The notes below the pieces were generated by a model, which worked only from the letters and a program-made list of their open reading frames with translations, was not told the DNA's origin and did not search any database. A program made the position numbers and the translations under genes. A DNA stretch of 64,000 nt from assembly GCA_020740775.1 (NCBI GenBank), contig JAHEWK010000006.1, positions 2,604,001 through 2,668,000 of the forward strand, written 5' to 3'. Source of the stretch: Ilyonectria destructans. Taxonomy: Eukaryota; Ascomycota; Sordariomycetes; Hypocreales; Nectriaceae. Positions 33,298-45,289 of the stretch are shown here, one piece after another (within the stretch, counting starts at the first letter, position 1; each line of letters begins with the position of its first letter).

Positions 33298-33953
33298 ATG
33301 GCTCTGTGCCAGAACCGCTTACAGGAGGAGAGGTAAGCCTCGTGTGACCGCTCGCTGGCTGTTGATGGCATGCTAACCCCAGCAGGAAGCAGTGGCGCCG
33401 GGATCATCCCTTTGGGTTCTATGCGAAGCCCGCGCGCACCAAGGAGGGTGTGTTGGACGTGAAGAACTGGGAGTGCGGAATCCCAGGAAAGGACAAGACG
33501 ATCTGGGAGGGCGGCCTATTCAAGCTGACGATTGCTTTCCCCGATGGTGAGTGCCCGCGGAGAGACCGCCTTTCCCGCCCAACGAGTCTGCCGCTGACCG
33601 ATATTCGCAGAGTACCCCACGAAGCCTCCCAAATGTGAGTATCATGATCCCTTCTGAATCGAACCCCCACGGAGGCCATAATACTGATTTGTGTCTTAGG
33701 CAAATTTGTCCCCCCGCTGTTCCACCCCAACGTCTATCCCTCCGGCACCGTTTGCCTCTCGATTCTCAACGAGGAGGAGGCATGGAAGCCCGCCATTACG
33801 GTGAAGCAGATCCTCCTGGGCATCCAGGACCTGCTCAACGACCCGAACCCCGAGTCTCCCGCCCAGGCAGATGCATACAACCTCTTCAAGAGGGACCGCG
33901 CCGAGTACGAGAAGCGGATCCGTCGCGTGGTCCGTGATAACCCCGCCCCATGA
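33298..33953 (+). CDS. UBC9: SUMO-conjugating enzyme E2
   Basis: Four exons, 33298-33332, 33386-33546, 33611-33634 and 33700-33953, give 157 residues, the same as yeast Ubc9. The third exon is only 24 nt (part of EYPTKPPK). The enzyme takes SUMO from the E1 and transfers it to lysines of nuclear targets. The catalytic cysteine is in [15 protein letters not shown] (Cys92). The N-terminal basic patch ([16 protein letters not shown]) for SUMO/E1 contact and the Ubc9-typical [17 protein letters not shown] segment are intact. All introns use GTAAGC or GTGAGT donors. The identification is firm. Confidence 0.97.
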
Positions 33954-35340
33954 GGGGAGCGGCGAGCTTCAGGGTGGCACGACTTTAGACACTTTATTAG
34001 GGATGTCTGGCTACGGCGTTTAAGGGGATACCAAGGCGAAAATTACTGCTTGATATGTGGCCGAAGGAAATCGAGATGCCTGCATGAACTGGGATTCGCG
34101 ACGATAATGGTCGGCTCTCAGGGCATGACATGGCGGGGATTGATGCGGGTTAATCTCCTCCCTGACTATCAGAGAGCAAGACCGCGAGATGAGACCAGTG
34201 TCCTGAATATGAAACGCATCTCGATGCATCCTTTTTTGTCATTCGGAGGGGAGGTACATTCCCTGTTCCCATTCCCGGTTCCGGCGATCTGGGTGAATCA
34301 TTCGAGCTGCGTTGTCGGAACCTTGGCGAGTTTGCTATTGACGTTTCCGCCCCACCGCGCTACCTATGCGATGATTGCAACAGTTGCTTGGTACCTGTTG
34401 TGGTGGATATGGACATGGACACGAACACGCACCTGCGCGTAGGTCCATAGCACGTACAACACATGTTTTTGTCATCGGCGAGGGTCCGAATAGAGTATCC
34501 CCACGTCCTAAGTCACATTTTCCTCTAGCACGCGGCTGGTGGCGGCTTCACCCCACGGTTCATGGCTCCTCGTGAGACGGAGAGCAGCATGTCAAGACAC
34601 ACGAAATTAGGTACGCAGCGCCCGGTAACAGTAAGGCACGTACAGTAGAACCGTCCTGTCTCAGCTGCATTGCCCGTGCCCCCAAGCTCCCTCTCAGACC
34701 GAGTCATAGCATGGACTGTCAACGGAGCTCTTATCGATGGCCAGGGTTATTAATTCCATGACTGGCGGACTCAGGGTTTTCCAGACAGCCGCCAATAGAG
34801 TTGGGCGAATTACCAGCCGAAGTCGGCCGGCGCTGTTGCATCCACGGATCTGAGACGGGATGGCCTGGGAGCATTAGCGGATTTTGGGGCCCAGAGACCG
34901 GACGGGAGGCCACCCCATGGCTCATGGGCCGGAGCCGGGCCAAGCTGCTATCTCGAGCGTCCACAATCAGCAGCGTTCGCTATCAGCAGGGAGCCAGCCA
35001 GTCGCCAGGGAACCGGTGAGCAGCGCGCATCATGTACTCGATAGGTAGTGAACAGCGGTAAAGGAGCCATGTCCAGCGCGGCCGGGAGCGCATCTGGTGT
35101 GTCTCTGGTGGATAGCTGAACTTGTTTGTGACTGTCCGGCGGTAGCCTTCCACTTTTTTTTTTTTTTGCCTGTGCCGGGCCATCTTCTTGGGTGGAGTTC
35201 TGGATGACTCCTCTTTTCTTGACTTAAGCACTTGCGGCGCCCTCTACTTATCTTCCCTCCCCTTTCCCTCCCTCTCCTCCATAAGACCGTTTGTCTAGAT
35301 TTGTGGTGTTGATCCTCAGTCTCTCCGCAAAACCGCAATC
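33954..35340. other. Intergenic region before the asparagine synthetase gene
   Basis: This 1.39-kb region has no supported gene. A T-run lies at about 35153-35167. ATGACTC at 35204-35210, 131 bp before the next ATG, matches the core of a CPC1/GCN4 site (TGACTC), which would suit an amino-acid biosynthesis gene. A CT-rich stretch follows at 35255-35280. Confidence 0.5.
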
Positions 35341-37739
35341 ATGTGTGGCATCTTTGCTTGTCATCGGTAAGTCTAAGTCTTTCCGTCCCCTCTGCCGCGA
35401 GCCTGTGCGATGCGCCGCGCTCGGCCAACGCGACATGGATCTGGAGGGGCATCACCCCGCCATCAAATCGTCCCCCGCGCACACACCCCGCCGAAAACCG
35501 TCGCTGGGACTGAGACTGACGGTGCACGCGACGAAGTCATCCCGACGTCCAGAAGTTCAAGCCGACTGCGCTTCGCCTCTCGAAAGCGTAAGTATCTCCC
35601 TCATCTGTCTCCCCACCACCGTCTCAGTCATTGACCCCATTGTCGCAGGATTCGGCACCGTGGCCCCGATTGGAGTAAGTTGCTGCTGCGCCGACGATGC
35701 CCCTCGTACGAGCGTAAATGCTGAATTGCATCCCAGGTGGAAGCGTCATCTCCAACAACACTAGTAAGTCAATTGGCCTCCAGACTGTGCCATCATGCCT
35801 TGCTGACCCTTCACTATAGTCCTTTGCCATGAGCGTCTGAGCATTGTTGGTGTCGGTAAGTCGCCTCCCTGTCCACCTTTCGCCATCTCCGGTTTCGCCT
35901 CCTAACGGTCCGATACAGAGTCTGGTGCTCAGCCCCTGACCAACGCCGATGACTCCATCATCCTCGCCGTCAACGGTGAGATCTACAACCACCGTTCTAT
36001 TCGAAAGAACCTCAAGGGAAAGTACCACTTCAAGACCACCTCGGATTGCGAGGTCATCATCCCTCTGGTAAGACCCCCTGTCCTCAAGTGACTCACGATA
36101 CGTGGGTGGAACATAAAGCTCACAACAATCCCTCGCAGTACACCCAGTACGACACCGACGCACCCAACCACCTCGATGGCATGTTCTCGTTCGTCCTGTA
36201 CGACAAGAAGCAGGACCGCACCATCGCCGCCCGCGACCCGATCGGCATCACCACCTTCTACCAGGGTTGGTCCTCCAAGGAGCCCGACACCGTCTACTTC
36301 GCCTCCGAGTTGAAGTCCCTGCACCCAGTCTGCGACAAGATCGAGGCTTTCCCTCCTGGCCATGTCTTCGATTCCAAGACCGGCAAGACCACCCGCTACT
36401 TCAACCCCTCGTGGTGGGATGAAGCCAAGGTCCCCCAGTCCCCCGTCGACTACAAGGTCCTCCGAGAGGCCCTCGAGAAGGCCGTCCGCAAGCGTCTCAT
36501 GGCTGAGGTTCCTTACGGTGTCCTTCTCTCCGGTGGCCTGGACTCCAGCTTGGTGGCCTCAATCGCCCAGCGTGAGATGTTGAGGCTGCGCCAGCAAGCC
36601 GCCGACAACGATGCCACCGCTGATATGCAGAGCAACCCCGACATTGGCGAGGGTCTGGTTGGTATCGACCCTGAGGATGACCACCTCGATACTGTCACCT
36701 ACCTTCCCCAGCTCAACTCTTTTTCCATTGGCCTGCCCGGCTCCCCCGACAACAAGGCTGCCCTCGAGGTCGCCAAGTTCCTCGGCACCCGTCACCACGT
36801 CATGACCTTTACCATTGAGGACGGTCTCAACGCTCTGTCCGACGTCATCTACCACCTGGAGACCTACGATGTCACCACCATCCGAGCCTCAACCCCCATG
36901 TACCTGCTGTCACGCAAGATCAAGGCCATGGGTATCAAGATGGTCCTCAGTGGCGAGGGTAGCGACGAGATTTTCGGCGGCTACCTTTACTTCCACGCGG
37001 CCCCCAACAAGGAGGAGTTCCACGAGGAGACTGTCCGTCGTGTTAAGAACCTCCACTATGCCGACTGCCTGCGAGCCAACAAGTCGACCTCTGCTTGGGG
37101 TCTTGAGGCGCGTGTGCCTTTCCTAGACAAGGAGGTAAGTTGAAAATGCGATAGAAAGCGGTAAAATAATTATGCTAATGAGACATGGCAGTTCCTCGAG
37201 ACATCTATGAACGTCGATCCCGTGGACAAGATGATCACCAAGGAGAGAATTGAGAAGTACATGATCCGAAAGGCCTTTGACACGACCGGCGACCCCGATG
37301 CCAAGCCCTACCTCCCCGACAACATCCTGTGGAGGCAGAAGGAGCAGTTCTCTGATGGTGTTGGATACGGGTGGATTGATTCACTCAAGGACAACGCCGA
37401 GCTCCAAGTTACCGACGAGATGATGAAGAACCCCAAGCCGGAGTGGGGCGACGATATTCCCGACACCAAGGAGGCGTACGTTCTTTTCCACCATGATAGA
37501 CGCTGTGAACTAAACTGACATTTGAATGATAGTTACTGGTACCGCTGCATGTTCGACGAGCACTTCCCCCCGACTTGCGCCGGAACTGTCCAGCGCTGGG
37601 CCCCGACCTGGTCTCAGCAGTCGGACCCCAGTGGCCGGTACGTTTATTCCTGGCTTATTGAGAATATTCAAGTATGGTGCTAACATCTGGACACAGAGCC
37701 ATCAAAACCCACAACGCAAAGTACGAGTCTGCGGTTTAG
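35341..37739 (+). CDS. Asparagine synthetase (glutamine-hydrolysing)
   Basis: Ten exons: 35341-35366, 35537-35587, 35649-35674, 35737-35763, 35820-35855, 35919-36067, 36139-37134, 37192-37475, 37533-37637 and 37697-37739, giving 580 residues. The five 5' exons are only 26-51 nt. The enzyme makes asparagine and glutamate from aspartate, glutamine and ATP. The N-terminal nucleophile is Cys2 of MCGIFACH, exposed after Met removal, and the glutaminase segments [10 protein letters not shown] and [11 protein letters not shown] follow. The synthetase domain has the PP-loop [11 protein letters not shown] and [15 protein letters not shown]. The C-terminus (NAKYESAV) matches the family. It corresponds to yeast ASN1/ASN2; which one cannot be assigned, as filamentous fungi generally have a single copy. 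General amino-acid control through a nearby TGACTC site is plausible. Confidence 0.97.
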
Positions 37740-39745
37740 AGCAGCAACTTGGCTGCACACATGTTTCCCCCTGTATCTTACCTTGGGTACCTCTACCTGC
37801 CTGCGGGCTAAATAAAACCATCTCTGGAGCCATTTTCCTTGGATGAAGAGAAAAGGCGTCTTTGGGTACTGCTTGGAATGATGATGATGGAAGAAGAAGT
37901 AGCAGGAAAAAAGAAGGCGTATTTTAGTTTCTAGAATTGCCGTTTATTATTGACTTGAGTTTCTTCCAACTGAGGGGACGCATTGAATGTGTTGTCGTCG
38001 TTCTGGCGTGAGATGAGCGAGATGAGAGATGTGCCATGCCCCAGTCCGTTCGTGCTTGGATGCAATGCAAGTAGCGGTCGATGTGACGGTAGCACATATG
38101 GTTGGGATGGACCAATGAGCGGGCGAGTTTGGTTGACGTGGGCTTCGATCCAGTTCGTGAGTCAGGCTGAAAGGATGTCTCAGTGGTGTCAAAGTGGCCA
38201 GGAGAAGAAGCAGGACTACCCAAGGTGGGTGGAGTGGAGAGAGACCACGGCCTAAGAGTGAAGTCGAGCGAATAGACGATGACGGCTGCGCTACGGACGA
38301 GAGGGACGGACGTGACAACTGGACGTGACAACTGGCCGTGACACTTGGGCTGGGCTGAATGGTGTCACGAGGCGCGGTGGGTGTTAGTGTTAGTGTAGTC
38401 TCATTTGGGGAGTTTATGCGGTGACGGAATGAGGGTTGGAGAGGATATGGCCATTGTGAGTGGTTTGGCCCTGCTTTCTTTTGCATGACTGAGGGCAATA
38501 TGAGAGTTTATGGCTGTTGTCATTGGAGATTACCCGCGTTATGGCATGGAGAGTCGTCGGTGGGAAGCGAGTCTACTGTTCAGCAGTGGTGACGATGTGT
38601 TGGTGTGTTATTGCGTTCTTTTCGAGTTGATGGGGATTGGATCATATCGCAAGCCTCAGGGTCGTCGCCTACTTCGGCAAGTCGGGCTCGTACCTGTCAG
38701 GTACCTCGCCTTACGGCTGCGGGATGAGAGCGAAGAGTTGTATTCGTGCCACCACACCACTCGCACGCTTTCACACTTCTTCCAGCATAAAAAAAAAAAA
38801 AGCAACGGGCAGAGGTTGCTGTGCCTCGACGGTACCCGGGCTTGACACGGCCAGACAAACGTCATAGCTCGTACCATCTCCTGGGCCTCGCTTTGCAGAG
38901 CGCAACCATCAACAAAGGCATCTTTGGAGGTGAAGGCCCATGAAAAGTTGGGCCGGGGGAAGTGCTGCGCACGCAAGAGGACCCTGCAGGTTCCAATGCG
39001 GCATGTCGCAAATTCCCACCCGGGCAGGCCAACAACCGCCGCCGCCATGCACCCGTCCTCGATGCACAATTAATACCGGCGTGCTCAATTCATTTCCCGC
39101 TCCCGCATGTGTCCCGCGTGAGTCTCCCGCCGGCCAATTTGCTCCTCCACGTGGGCCTGTCTCTGGGACTGAGGAGGGGCACCGTCTCCATGCCGCCATG
39201 CAACATGCCCCAGGCAGGACGTCACAATTGTCGGGACTGCGCCGAGCACTTGGGAGTCGAGTCGAGCTCCAAGGGCCGGACTCGGGTGGGTTGACCCGAC
39301 ATCAGCCGACGTCCACGGCCGGCCCTCCAGGCGCCGGCGCACAGGGCAGCTGTCCCCGTGGCCCTGGGTTTCAGTGGGCTCGCACCCCCCTTCCAGCAGT
39401 CTTAGCGCCTAGCCTGGCCCAACCAGCCAAGCACAGGGCAGCCAAGCAACAGGCCCCCAAGTGCCCCAGAATCCCCTAGAAGCAAGCAGCCCTCAGCCCG
39501 CCGTGTGCCCGCCGTGGGCTGCGTCAAACGAGTGCCTGAGCCCCTGTGCCAATCCGTGCCCTGTGCTAATTGAGCGCGAGAGCCGTGTGCCCCAAACATT
39601 TTCTCCCGTCCTCACCCATCTCCCGCTTGCCCTTGCTTCTCCTCCCTCCTCCACCCCCCATTCAGCCGTTTCGTCCTTCATCATCCATCTTCAACTGCCT
39701 CTTTTCCCGTTCAATCTTCTCATCCAACCCAAAGACACCGCAATC
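37740..39745. other. 2-kb intergenic region before the porin gene
   Basis: No supported gene. There is a 13-bp unit in three copies at 38308-38346 (GGACGTGACAACT twice, then a variant), an A-run near 38789 and a GC-rich block at 38900-39480 with open frames on both strands that look like composition artefacts. The last 150 bp are CT-rich, a typical leader of highly expressed fungal genes. Confidence 0.5.
38308..38346 (+). repeat. 13-bp tandem repeat, three copies
   Basis: GGACGTGACAACT occurs twice head to tail (38308-38320, 38321-38333), followed by the variant GGCCGTGACACTT (38334-38346). Each unit carries CGTGAC. It may be simple slippage or a repeated factor site. Confidence 0.75.
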
Positions 39746-41207
39746 ATGTCTGTCCCTGCCTTCTCCGACATCGCCAAGCCGGCCAACGATGTAAGCCGCT
39801 GCTCAGAATCCGTTTCTCGCTGCTTCTCGCCGTGCTACAAAGCTTGCGCGCGGGACCGCGAGAGAGCTCCGTTGTGTTGTTGTTCCGATCTGCTGACCTC
39901 GGGCCTCTTTTTTTCGCGCCGCTTTATAGCTCCTCAACAAGGATTTCTACCACCTCTCGGCCACCACCTTCGAGTTCAAGGACACCGCCCCCAACGGCGT
40001 TGCCTTCAAGGTCACTGGCAAGTCCAGCCACGAGAAGGCCACCTCTGCTGCCGTGAGTACCATCTTCCCCTCCAGCCTCGGGGCATCGGGAGCTTGACCG
40101 GGCAACGGCCGATGGCTCTGCCAGCCTCAGCCCAGCTCCCCGCGAGCCCACCCGGGTCCCAATGCCTCGATATCTATTCTCTATTTGTTCTTTGGCTAAC
40201 CTGAGCCCCATTGGGGCCATATTAGATTGAGGGAAAATACACCGACAAGCCTACCGGTACGGCCTCACCATCATCACATTCCTCTTCCTCCTCAGCGTCA
40301 CCGTCACCATCACCATCACAATCGTGTCTGTCGTCTAGACCCAGATCCAAAAAGCCCCATCGCAGAAAACCCAACCTCCCTTCTCTCAGCCTCTCTCGAA
40401 TTCTCGGTCCTGGCTCTGGCTGGCCGATCGGTTTTGCGACAGTGCTTCAACCTGGCTACGCTCAAGTGCTAATGTTCTACTCGCGCACAGGCCTGACCCT
40501 CACCCAAACTTGGAACACCGCCAACGCCCTCGACACCAAGCTCGAGGTCAGCGACTCCCTCGCCAAGGGCCTCAAGCTTGAGGGTCTCTTCAACTTCCTC
40601 CCCGCCACCGCTGCCAAGGGTGCCAAGTTCAACCTGCACTTCAAGCAGCCCGGCTTCCACGGCCGTGCCTTCTTCGACCTCCTCAAGGGCCCCGTCGCCA
40701 ACGTCGATGCCGTTGTCGGCCACGAGGGTTTCCTCGCCGGTGCCTCTGCTGGCTACGACGCCAACAAGGCTGCTCTGACCGCCTACAGCGCCGCCGTCGG
40801 CTACGCTGCTCCCCAGTACAGCGCTGCCATCACTGCCTCTGACAACCTCAGCGTCTTCGCTGCCTCCTACTACCACAAGGTCAACAGCCAGGTCGAGGCT
40901 GGTGCCAAGGCTAGCTGGAACTCCAAGACCGGCAACACTGTCGGCCTCGAGGTCGCCAGCAAGTACCGCATCGACCCCGTCTCCTTCGCCAAGGTTCGTA
41001 AACGTCGTCAATTCAGTGCCACCAGAATTCCTGTGTCTAATCGACTCCGTGATATAGGTCAAGATCAACGACCGTGGTATTGCTGCCCTCGCCTACAACG
41101 TCCTCCTCCGCGAGGGCGTCACCCTGGGTCTCGGTGGCTCTTTCGACACCCAGAAGCTCGACCAGGCCACCCACAAGCTCGGTGCCAGCTTCACCTTCGA
41201 GGGTTAA
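39746..41207 (+). CDS. POR1: Mitochondrial outer-membrane porin (VDAC)
   Basis: Five exons, 39746-39790, 39930-40052, 40226-40256, 40491-40993 and 41058-41207, give 283 residues, exactly the usual VDAC length. The fourth intron uses the unusual donor GTTCGT and the third GTACGG; both joins restore conserved segments (PTGLTLTQTWNT and FAKVKINDRG). The protein forms the beta-barrel channel for ATP, ADP and small metabolites in the outer mitochondrial membrane. The N-terminal helix region (PAFSDIAKPANDLLNKDFYH) and the last strand (THKLGASFTFEG) are typical, the latter serving as the beta-signal for SAM-complex insertion. Strong C-ending codon bias and a CT-rich leader indicate high expression. 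The identification is firm. Confidence 0.97.
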
Positions 41208-41555
41208 GCTCCTCCTATCTGCCTATCTCTAGCCTCACTCACCCGCTAGATACATCCCTTCCAGGGCTGTCCACCCATAACAGCTCTTGTACCTTACAAG
41301 CTTGCATTGCAGTGGTCTCGGATGTAGATTATCTCTCACAAAAAAATCTTGAAGATAATGTTTTTTCGGCGATTATTTATTTCCACATCTCGCTCCCGTG
41401 TCTCTCGATGTTACCATGTTTGTATTTGTATGAACCAAATTTTTGCGCCGAAAAAACTCCTACGACAAGGAATAACTTGTACGCCGGCTAGTTCTATGTC
41501 CATTTGTCCATATACCCTTGAATACTTTCATCTGCAGCTTTCCTCGTTTAACTTA
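41208..41555. other. Convergent 3' region between VDAC and the J-protein
   Basis: A 348-bp AT-rich spacer serves the 3' ends of both genes. No other feature was seen. Confidence 0.5.
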
Positions 41556-42686
41556 TCAATCTCGTTCTTTGCTCTTACGACCTAACTGCATGAACTGAAT
41601 GTACACGAGCGGCGCGAGGATGGTGGTAGCTAGAATACCCGAGATGATGAAGAAGTGACCTGCCATGCTCGTCTGCGGCTCAAACTCAATGTCATCATCA
41701 CCCACAGCTCGCCGGTACCGTTGCCACCGCCGCTGGTCCTCGCGCTGGTGAGTCCGTGTGTGGCCGTGCTTGTCAAAGTGCGGCACCTCTTCCTGGTGTC
41801 CGAATGGGTCGTCGCCAGGGCCCATGCCCCCGTGCCGCGAATACTGCGCGTAAGGGTGTGCGTGAGCATGGGTATGGGAGTGGGTATGGGTGTGATTATG
41901 ATTGTGCGTGTGCGTGTGAGTTTGCTGGTATGCAAAAGGGTCGGCCCACGGCCCCCGGTTGGCGCCGGGGCTTGCAGCGCCGGTGTCCGGTTCGGCGCCT
42001 TGCCCCGTACCGGTTGAGTCCTCGTGGGCCTTGCGGCGCTTCTCGGTCTGGTCGCCCCAGCCGCCGCTGCGGTAGAAGCTGGGCGGCGGCCCGCGGAAGG
42101 TCCCGCGGCGACGGCTCAGACCGGAGGGCGACCGGCCGCCGGCGGGGTTGTTGGTGCTGTGGTACGAGGCGCGCGGGTTTCCGGGGTGGGCGTGGCCGGG
42201 AGCGTGGTGCTGAATGCGGAGGACGTCGCGGTCGTAGGCGGCGCGGCGGGACGTGTCCGAGAGCACCGAGTAGGACTCTGAAATGAGCGAGAATGTGTGC
42301 GAGGCCTTGGGATCGGACGGGTTGGCGTCGGGGTGGTGACTTTTGGAGAGGGAGTAGAAGGATCTGCGCTCGTATTAGCTCTTAGTCTCCCTCATGGCAT
42401 GTAAACTATTGCGCCGCTACCACTCGACGTCCAGGACGAAACACGAGGACGGGAAAACGACTGACTTCTTGATCTCAGCCGGCGTGGCATCGAGCTGGAC
42501 ATTTAGCCGATCATAGTGATTCCTACGCGCAACATCGTCGTGCAACGCGCGCCTCGCCTGAGCCCGACACCGGAGAAGCAGCGCGGCCGCATCACCGAAC
42601 GGCGCGGCGATGGCGGCGGCGGGCCGGGCAATTGGCGCGCGCAGCCGGGCGAAGTGGCTACGGAGGGAGGCGGGACGCACCAGCAT
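41556..42686 (-). CDS. J-domain (DnaJ/HSP40) protein with presequence, His-rich linker and C-terminal TM
   Basis: Exons 42466-42686 and 41556-42363 give 342 residues. The 102-bp intron has donor GTCAGT and its removal rebuilds the J domain. The first 50 residues are Arg/Ala-rich without acids, a likely mitochondrial presequence. The J domain spans about 57-120 with the HPD motif at 84-86 (SHHPDAN), required to stimulate Hsp70. Next come a disordered Gly/Arg region and a tract at 222-243 in which every second residue is His. A single hydrophobic helix lies near 309-330 (FFIISGILATTILAPLVYI). The layout of presequence, J domain and C-terminal TM resembles mitochondrial DNAJC30-like proteins; that assignment is inference. 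The partner would be the matrix Hsp70 Ssc1. Confidence 0.88.
41856..41921 (-). repeat. Alternating-histidine tract in the J-protein
   Basis: Twenty-two residues carry 11 His at strictly alternating positions (THTHTHNHNH then THTHSHTHAHAH). The DNA is a GTGNGT-type simple repeat. The pattern resembles zinc- or nickel-binding His strings. Confidence 0.9.
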
Positions 42687-43523
42687 GCCTCATCACGAAG
42701 TTGCGTCGCAGGGCAAAGAAGGTGCGTGGGATTGTGTCGCTATGGGTTTTTTTCCGTGGCAGCGAGGGCGTCGGGAGGAAGCGGGAAAGGTGGTCGAGGC
42801 GAGCAAGGGTTTGGGTGGTGATGTAATAAATCCATCTGGGTGAGGAACCGTTGGTGCGTACTTGGTATGCAACTGGGCGGGGCGATGCGCGTAGCGGGAG
42901 AGAAGGCATGATGAGCGATGCCATGAGCCATGAGGCTCAGCACCAGATATAGCATCGACGCTATTACAAGCACATGGATATTGGGAGGGAAAATACATAT
43001 GTGAATTCTGGACAGAGGCTTTTGGAGCCTGTTTATTACTCTCCCGGCATAATGAGCCGATTACAGTGGATTTGGGCCTCGACGTCACATCTTGAATGCT
43101 CAGTGACCATGTAAACCGCACATCATCTGTGTGGGGGAGTTTATAGCAGCACTGCAACTGCTGGTCATGACTCAACAGACATTCAAAAACTCATGAGTTA
43201 CAGTACCTCTCGGCCCGGAATGATTTAGGTGACCGTCGGAAAGTTTTCTCACATTTGCGCGTTGGCTTGTTCTTAGTGCGTGTGCTTCTAAGTCTTGGAT
43301 ATTCCCATCACATCTTGTCTGGGACATGCCCAGGAAACAACCACGGCCTCAGCGCTCAGCGCTGCTCCATGCCAGGGCAAACCAAAACTGGCCTTCATTC
43401 CCACGATAATGCTGAGTCTAGTGCAAACCGCCCATGCGACTGACAACTTCCTGGGTATCCAAAACAAGGGGTCAATGCCCATCCTGGGGACCCCACCTTA
43501 TGCTCCTCTATAGTGTTGCGAAC
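42687..43523. other. Promoter side of the J-protein gene and 3' side of the mannosidase gene
   Basis: This 837-bp region has no supported gene. Short frames on both strands show no conserved features. Confidence 0.5.
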
Positions 43524-45289
43524 TTATGATCTGGGACGCTTAAGGGGGTGCGCCTCTGTATTGAGGACCCAATCATCCAGGTTCAACACGTTGTGATCCT
43601 CAAAGATCAACCAGAAGTATTTGAGAGTCTCCGACATCCAAAACGTCTGTTAAATATGTTAGATTCTACTCAGGAGCGGGAGACAAGTGGGTAAAAGAAG
43701 GGAAGCGAGCTTACCTCCATGGAATCCTCCTGGTCGCTGCCCTCTTGGCGTACATCGCTCACAGAGGCAAACGCCAGGGAATTCTCTGTCTCTTTGACGA
43801 TACCCTCCCACATGCGCCACGCCGCATCCCGCCAGATCTCGTCTCCGGTGATGCGCCACATGTAGAAGACGCTCTCTATCGCCTCGGGTCGCAGGAGATA
43901 CCGCGGGTCCCGCACGCGAGTAAAACCAGGTGGCAGCTTAGTTGATGAGGTCTTGAGGTCCTCGTAGCTACACGTCCCATCGATAGAGGGGCAGGGCTTG
44001 AGTTCTGAGATCTCGGGCATGATGTTAGTTGGGAAGGAGTCATACGCCCAGACGCAGCCTGCTGTCAGGCGGGAGCCGAGGGCCACGAAATCTTCCCGTG
44101 ACATAAGTTTGCCAGCGAGGCCGTATGTGCCACCAATGAAGCAAGTCAAGTGCTGCATTTCAGTCGTGAGTTCAACCTTGCCATTGCTTGCCACAGCGTT
44201 GCCCGCCATCAATATATTTTCGTCATTAGGGTTGATGGGTCGGTACAGGAGATGCTTCGTCGCGGTATCGAGAGCCAGTGTCGTCATCTGGACGTATTCG
44301 GGGTCCAGGCCGCCGAGGATGGCATGCATCTTGGGTAGATACTCGTACATGGAGTCAGCACCTGCTCCTAGGGTGAACATGGTGTTCCCGACAGTCTCCG
44401 CTCGGTAGTTCATGGTGTGCGGCCACAGGCCGGGAAGCTTGGTGCTATTCTGGTTGCGGTAGACGAATTGCTTGACTCTCTCAGTGGCGTCATAGTACTT
44501 GGGATCGCCTGTGATCTGTGATAGACGGGTAAACTCTAGACCCATGGAGCAGCCGGCAGCTCCGGACATGCTGTCATCGGCCTTTTGCTCGCCTGTTTTG
44601 GCCCTGTTGAAGTAAAGCCAGTGCGAGGGTAGTCGGTTCGGGGTGTCGAAGGTGGCATACAGCATGTCGCCCAGCTCCACGGCCTTCGAGAGCAGGACAT
44701 GTTCCCCAGAGAGGTCGTAGGCTGCCAGCAGCCCACCGAGGTGGCGGATCGTCACCTCAAACAAGTTAAGGAAGTCGTCGCCAGTCCTGGCCCAGTCGAT
44801 CAGGGCTATCTGCTGAACGGCCAAGTGGAAATCCTCCTTCATGTCGAGGAGCCAGAGGGTGTCGAGCGCATCAACTATCTGAGCGGACCAGCCAGAGAAG
44901 GTCTGCTTGCCCTTGCGGGAGAGGGGCTTGAGCTCGTCCTCGGGCCAGGCATACTTCTTGTAGGCATCCCAACTCTTGACGAAGGCCTTTTTGACGGCCG
45001 TCTTGCGGGCCAGCGAGACATGGTCCTCGCTGGACTCTTTCCAATCACGCTGGACGGCGGGGAGCTCCTTGGGCTGGGCCGCGGGCGGGCTTTTCATGTC
45101 CTCAACGGGGTACTTGACGGGATTCTTGCTCCAGTCATAGCTGCTGGGGAGGTACTTGACAGCGCCGACCTTGGTGGAGCGGATGAAGTCCTGGGGATGG
45201 AAGCTGTGATACAGGAAGTAGCCGACGCCGACGAAGATGATGAGAGCGATGTAACGACGACTTAGTCGTCCCTGGCATTGGGCAATCAT
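43524..45289 (-). CDS. GH47 class I alpha-1,2-mannosidase, type II membrane protein
   Basis: Exons 43715-45289 and 43524-43646 give 565 residues; the intron is 68 bp with donor GTAAGC. The enzyme trims alpha-1,2-linked mannose from N-glycans in the ER or Golgi, in a calcium-dependent reaction. A single hydrophobic segment at about 13-28 (IALIIFVGVGYFLYHSF) anchors it with the catalytic domain in the lumen. GH47 segments run in order: FSGWSAQIVDALDTLWLLDM, FEVTIRHLGGLLAAYDLSG, GAGADSMYEYLPK, LRPEAIESVFYMWRITGD, and NTEAHPL near the C-terminus, which supplies the calcium-binding threonine. The first 120 residues form a stem. The branch of the family (MNS1-like or Golgi 1B-like) cannot be settled by eye. 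Confidence 0.95.

Noticed and set aside
38940..39479. 179-codon frame upstream of the porin gene
   Set aside because: GC-rich region with overlapping frames on both strands and composition-driven Pro/Ala/Gly content. No motif and no plausible intron structure.
40469..41068. 199-codon minus-strand frame opposite the porin gene
   Set aside because: Antisense shadow caused by the C-ending codon bias of VDAC.
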